Shown piece by piece: positions 60,612-64,000 of a stretch of 64,000 nt of DNA. The position numbers and the translations under genes are program-made. Within the stretch, counting starts at the first letter, position 1. Every line of letters begins with the position of its first letter. Under the pieces are notes generated by a model. That model did not search any database, was not told the origin of the DNA, and saw nothing but the letters and a program-made list of their open reading frames with translations. The stretch is from Pseudomonas frederiksbergensis (GTDB taxonomy: Bacteria > Pseudomonadota > Gammaproteobacteria > Pseudomonadales > Pseudomonadaceae): assembly GCF_003732705.1 (NCBI RefSeq), contig NZ_MOBR01000045.1:20514-84513 (forward strand), written 5' to 3'.

Positions 60612-61760
60612 ATGATCACCAGTAAGCTGCCGAATGTCGGCATCACTATCTTCACTCAGATGTCTCAGCTCGCGGCGCAGACCGGGGCGATCAACCTGTC
60701 CCAAGGGTTTCCCGATTTCGATGCGCCCCAGGCCTTGTGCGATGCGGTGGGCCGGCATATTGCCCAAGGGCACAACCAATATTCGCCGATGACCGGCCTG
60801 CCGGCATTGCGCCAGCAGATTGCGGCGAAGATCGCCCGCAGCTACGGCGTCAGCGTGGATGCCGATCATGAAGTGACGGTCACGCCCGGTGCCACTCAAG
60901 CGATCTTCTGTGCGATTCAGGCGGTTATCCACAGCGGCGACGAAGTGATCGTCTTCGATCCGTGCTACGACAGTTACGAGCCGTCGGTGGAACTGGCCGG
61001 TGGCCGCTGCGTCCACGTGCAGCTCGGGCGGGATGATTTCTCCATCGACTTCCAGAAGCTGTCCGAGGCGATTACCCCGCGTACGCGGATGATCGTGATC
61101 AATTCGCCGCACAACCCGAGCGGTGCGCTGATCAGTCGCGCCGAACTGGATCAGTTGGCGGATTTGATTCGTGATCGCGACATCTACCTGGTCAGCGACG
61201 AAGTCTACGAACACCTGGTATTCGACGGCGTGCCTCACGTCAGCGTGCTGAATCACGAAGAGCTGTATCAACGCGCCTTCGTGGTCAGCTCCTTCGGCAA
61301 GACCTATCACGTCACGGGCTGGAAAACCGGCTACGTCGTCGCACCGCCAGCCCTCACGGCGGAACTGCGCAAGGTGCACCAGTACGTCAGTTTCTGCGGC
61401 GTGACCCCGCTGCAATTTGCCTTGGCCGACTTCATGGCCGAGCACCCTGAGCACGTCGAAGAACTGCCGGGTTTCTACCAGGCCAAGCGCGATCTGTTCT
61501 GCGATCTGCTGGCACCGTCGCGCTTCAGCTTGACCCGTGTCACCGGCACCTATTTCCAATTGGTCGATTATTCGCAGATCCGCCCGGACCTCAACGACGT
61601 CGAGATGTCGCTGTGGATGACCCGCGAACACGGCGTGGCGAGCATCCCGATCTCGGTGTTCTACCAGAACCCTCCCGAAGGCCAGCGCCTGGTGCGCCTG
61701 TGCTTCGCCAAACGCGAGGAGACCCTGCGTGAAGCAGCGGCAAAACTATGCGTGATCTGA
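60612..61760 (+). CDS. Methionine/aromatic aminotransferase (YbdL type)
   Basis: This 382-residue class I/II PLP aminotransferase starts at ATG 60612 (MITSKLPNVGITIFTQMSQL). A GTG seven codons earlier is less likely. The PLP lysine is in SSFGKTYHVTGWKTGY, and the fold markers NLSQGFPDFDAP and INSPHNPSGAL are present. E. coli YbdL is a methionine-specific transaminase, and this protein resembles it closely. Its last 13 bases overlap the next gene, an omega-amidase. Together they fit the glutamine transaminase-omega-amidase route used in methionine salvage, in which the amidase removes the alpha-ketoglutaramate by-product. Confidence 0.93.
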   Translation: MITSKLPNVGITIFTQMSQLAAQTGAINLSQGFPDFDAPQALCDAVGRHIAQGHNQYSPMTGLPALRQQIAAKIARSYGVSVDADHEVTVTPGATQAIFCAIQAVIHSGDEVIVFDPCYDSYEPSVELAGGRCVHVQLGRDDFSIDFQKLSEAITPRTRMIVINSPHNPSGALISRAELDQLADLIRDRDIYLVSDEVYEHLVFDGVPHVSVLNHEELYQRAFVVSSFGKTYHVTGWKTGYVVAPPALTAELRKVHQYVSFCGVTPLQFALADFMAEHPEHVEELPGFYQAKRDLFCDLLAPSRFSLTRVTGTYFQLVDYSQIRPDLNDVEMSLWMTREHGVASIPISVFYQNPPEGQRLVRLCFAKREETLREAAAKLCVI

Positions 61761-62539
61761 GTGCGCTGCCCAACCTGAACATCGCGCTGATCCAGACCAC
61801 CCTGGCCTGGCACGACCGCCAGGCCAACCTGGAGCATTTCGAGCAATTGCTGGAACAGGCGCGCGGCGCGGACCTGATCATTCTGCCGGAGATGTTCACC
61901 ACCGGGTTTTCCATGGAGTCCGAGACACTGGCCGAAGCGGAAAACGGTCCGACCAGCAAATGGCTGCGGATTCAGGCGGAAAAATACGCTGCAGTGATCA
62001 CCGGCAGCGTCATCGTCCAGGCCGCCGATGGCAGTCACCGCAATCGTCTGCTCTGGGCGCGGCCGGACGGCGAGGTGTTGCACTACGACAAGCGCCACCT
62101 GTTCCGCATGGCTGGCGAGCACAACCACTACACCCCCGGCGAGCGTCAGGTGCAGTTCGAGCTCAAGGGCTGGCGGATTCGGCCACTGATTTGCTACGAC
62201 CTGCGTTTCCCGGTGTGGAGTCGAGATGCCCAGGACACCGACCTGCTGCTGTACACCGCGAACTGGCCGGGTGCGCGGCGTCAGCACTGGAACCGTTTGC
62301 TACCAGCCCGGGCCATCGAGAACCTGTGCTATGTGGCGGCGGTGAACCGGATTGGTACAGACGGCAAGGGCTTCGCCTATACCGGCGACAGTCAGGTGCT
62401 GGATTTCCAGGGTGAGACGTTGCTCAGTGCCGGAGAGGCGGATGGCGTGTTTCAGGTGGTGCTGGATGCGGCGGAACTGGCGGCCTATCGCACGCGGTTT
62501 CCGGCGAATCTGGATGCCGATACCTTCGAGTTCACCTGA
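61748..62539 (+). CDS. Omega-amidase/nitrilase-superfamily amidohydrolase (YafV type)
   Basis: This 263-residue nitrilase-fold enzyme has the catalytic triad Glu in LIILPEMFTTGF, Lys in LHYDKRHLFRM and Cys in PLICYDLRFPVW. YafV/Nit2-type members hydrolyse alpha-ketoglutaramate or 2-oxosuccinamate. The start overlaps the aminotransferase gene by 13 bp, so the proteins are made together and probably act in sequence. Confidence 0.93.
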   Translation: MRDLSALPNLNIALIQTTLAWHDRQANLEHFEQLLEQARGADLIILPEMFTTGFSMESETLAEAENGPTSKWLRIQAEKYAAVITGSVIVQAADGSHRNRLLWARPDGEVLHYDKRHLFRMAGEHNHYTPGERQVQFELKGWRIRPLICYDLRFPVWSRDAQDTDLLLYTANWPGARRQHWNRLLPARAIENLCYVAAVNRIGTDGKGFAYTGDSQVLDFQGETLLSAGEADGVFQVVLDAAELAAYRTRFPANLDADTFEFT

Positions 62540-62562
62540 TACCGAAAAAGATCGCAGCCTTA

Positions 62563-62690
62563 GCCGATCGTTCCCACGCTCTGCGTGGGAATGCAGCCCG
62601 TGACGCTCCGCGTCCCATTCGGGAGCTGGAACGCGGAGCGTCCCTTGAGGCATTCCCACGCGGAGCGTGGGAACGATCAGCGTGGGAACG
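62563..62690. repeat. Palindromic repeat array, IS insertion target
   Basis: CGTTCCCACGCTCTGCGTGG (continuing GAATG), internal GACGCTCCGCGTCCC / GGAACGCGGAGCGTCCC and the inverse CATTCCCACGCGGAGCGTGG form an array like that at 60391-60503. A partial extra copy CGTGGGAACGAT (62681-62692) touches the IS3 element end. Confidence 0.75.
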
Positions 62691-62711
62691 ATGTCTAGTC
62701 CTGAAATAGGT

Positions 62712-63527
62712 TTACACCTGTTTCACCCTAACGCCCGATGCACCGCATCGGGCGTTTTGTATTTCAAGGACAGGTGCGGGCGTTCCTGGTTGTAGATCAA
62801 GATTGCCTCCCGCACCATCCGCTCCGCTTGCCAGGTCTGTCGGCCGGTGGAGCAAAAGTTCGGTTTTCAAGATGCCGTTAACCCGCTCTGCCTTGGCGTT
62901 TTGATAGCAATCGTAGCCATCGGTCATCGAGCACGTAATGCCATGCTTGGCATGGAGCTTTTGATAAAGCGCCGAGCAGTACTGCACACCTCGATCCGAG
63001 TGATGAACCAGTTGCTGGCGTGTTCGGCGTGTTTTCAGAGCCATGCGCAAAGCTTGGGCCACCGAGTCGGCATGGAGGCTGCCATGCACGTGATAACCGA
63101 CAATCTTCCTCGAGAAGTCATCCGTCACCAAACTCAGGTAGACCGGATCATCCCGTTTGGTTGATAGGTAAGTAATATCCGCCACCCAGACCTGTTCCGG
63201 ACCGGAGGCCGCGACTTGCTGCGGGCCAGGCTTCAGTAGATTGGGATGGCAGTGAAGGTGATGATGGCTGTCGGTTGTCTTGTGATAGGCCCGTTTCCTG
63301 CGAACCAATTGCCGGTGCTCACGCAAAACCTCAAACAGACGATCCCGACCAACATGCAGTTCTGGTCTATCGTGCTTCTCATGCATCATCGAGTGCAGTT
63401 TGCGTGTGCCTAGGCAGGGTTGGCGTACGCGGATCTCCTGCACAAACTGCATGAGCTTCTGATCCTGCTCGATCCGAGTTCGATAGACCCGATCACGTTT
63501 GTAAAAGGCTTGGCGACTGATCCCCAT
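62712..63527 (-). pseudogene. IS3-family transposase OrfB, C-terminus frameshifted
   Basis: This 271-residue frame has the DDE catalytic core: Asp in VWVADITYLST, Asp in LVHHSDRGVQYCS, and Glu in QNAKAERVNGILK. After LLHRPTDLA the frame reads unnatural GADGAGGNLDLQPG. An alternative frame reads the conserved ERMVREAILIYNQERPHLSL, then KYKTPDAVHRALG, ending at 62723. A two-base loss near 62827-62832 explains this, so the last 40 or so residues are wrong and the enzyme is probably inactive. Full-length OrfAB would be made by -1 frameshifting at 63587-63593. Confidence 0.85.
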
Positions 63528-63550
63528 AAACTGGCAAGCCCTGCTGACAC

Positions 63551-63946
63551 TCAGGGTTTGGGTTTGCGCAACGACTTGCCGGGCCGCTTTTTTACGACAG
63601 ATACGCCGTAGTCGTTCTTCAGGACATCGACCACGTCTTCGAAGAATTTGGCTTTCTGATTCGCCAGCGCCAACTGCTCCTCAAGCTCTTTGATTCTCTG
63701 CTCGGGAGTTAATGGCAAAGTAGGCTCGTCCATCGGTCGGACCCTCTGGGAGCGAATGGAAGCGCCTTGGCTCCAGTCCTGCCGGCCATGCTTGCGTAAC
63801 CAAACCAGCACCGTCGACCGGCCCTGAATCCCGTAGCGCCGTTGAGCCTCTTTATAACTCAACTCGCCTTTTTCGACTTGGTCGACAACCGACAATTTAA
63901 AAGTCAGCGTGTAATCGCGCTGACTGCGTTTTGCGCCCGTATCCAT
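63551..63946 (-). CDS. IS3-family transposase OrfA
   Basis: This 131-residue protein has an N-terminal helix-turn-helix for binding the element ends (LSYKEAQRRYGIQGRSTVLV, about 29-50). A leucine-zipper-like helix follows (EQRIKELEEQLALANQKAKF, about 82-101). It ends VVKKRPGKSLRKPKP after a slippery A-AAA-AAG at minus-strand positions 63593-63587. Shifting -1 there gives KKAARQVVAQTQTLSVSRAC and joins the OrfB frame. Confidence 0.88.
   Translation of the reverse strand: MDTGAKRSQRDYTLTFKLSVVDQVEKGELSYKEAQRRYGIQGRSTVLVWLRKHGRQDWSQGASIRSQRVRPMDEPTLPLTPEQRIKELEEQLALANQKAKFFEDVVDVLKNDYGVSVVKKRPGKSLRKPKP
63587..63593 (-). other. Programmed -1 frameshift site
   Basis: On the minus strand, AAAAAAG is read as xxA AAA AAG in the orfA frame, the standard X-XXY-YYZ heptamer. 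The -1 frame continues without a stop into orfB (VVAQTQTLSVSRACQFMGIS), so the fusion transposase OrfAB can be produced as in other IS3 elements. Confidence 0.85.
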
Positions 63947-64000
63947 TGCACCTTCCTGATGAGAAGTCAGAAGGTGTAAACCTTATTCAGGACGAGACAC

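Larger units (their letters stand above)
62692..63999 (-). mobile_element. IS3-family insertion sequence, about 1.3 kb
   Basis: Terminal inverted repeats are visible: 62692-62719 (TGTCTAGTCCTGAAATAGGT, continuing TTACACCT) and the complement of 63972-63999, matching at 25 of 28 positions. Two consecutive minus-strand frames, orfA and orfB, lie inside with a programmed -1 slippery site between them. The flanking target duplication cannot be checked because the window ends one base after the element. It has inserted at the edge of a palindromic repeat. Confidence 0.88.

Overview
The window is chromosomal DNA of a fluorescent-type Pseudomonas, probably of the P. fluorescens complex. Three things show this. 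The right half has the gene order queA-tgt-yajC-secDF ... suhB-trmJ-cysE-iscRSUA-hscBA-fdx-iscX-ndk-rlmN-pilW-rodZ-ispG-hisS-yfgM-bamB-der, which is the order known from Pseudomonas. The proteins resemble Pseudomonas orthologues almost residue for residue. The gaps carry REP-type palindromes ending in GTAGGAGC or GTGGGAGC. No CRISPR array or rRNA gene was seen.

Left flank (1-6318): a partial and a complete small hypothetical gene, then an apparent catabolic cluster of an OprD-type porin, an exported argininosuccinate-lyase-superfamily enzyme, a convergent DctA/GltP-type transporter and a divergent LysR regulator. My reading is that a substrate enters through the porin, is cleaved in the periplasm to a C4-dicarboxylate, and the product is imported.

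Genomic island (6361-36088, about 29.7 kb): inserted at the 3' end of tRNA-Leu(CAA). A 15-bp perfect direct repeat marks both ends, and a P4-type tyrosine integrase lies beside the intact tRNA. The left end holds an AlpA-type regulator, a primase-helicase and an iteron-like cluster. In the excised circle this replication module would lie next to the integrase. Cargo, left to right: a His-Xaa-Ser RiPP locus (hxsA, hxsD, hxsB, hxsC, plus a methyltransferase); a type VI secretion module (vgrG with a transthyretin-like tail, a Tle5 phospholipase D effector, a Sel1 immunity protein); a lone defence-type reverse transcriptase; plasmid or ICE remnants; an IS110-family element killed by one nonsense codon; a 1102-residue protein with a PLD-like domain; a DUF4124 protein; a diguanylate cyclase; and small cysteine-rich proteins. 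Short terminal-inverted-repeat elements and palindromic repeats litter the gaps.

Core right half (36075-62539): tRNA-Leu, tRNA modification (queA, tgt), Sec translocon accessories, SuhB, TrmJ, CysE, the complete isc iron-sulfur operon behind a recognisable IscR-type promoter, Ndk, RlmN, the PilW/RodZ/IspG/HisS/YfgM/BamB/Der run, and a methionine aminotransferase with an omega-amidase. The window closes with an IS3-family element (62692-63999) that has a clear programmed -1 slippery site but a frameshifted orfB end.

The most interesting parts are the Hxs locus, the exported lyase cluster, the reverse transcriptase with its structured upstream DNA, the large PLD-like protein, and the hairpin that would mask the IS110 transposase ribosome-binding site.
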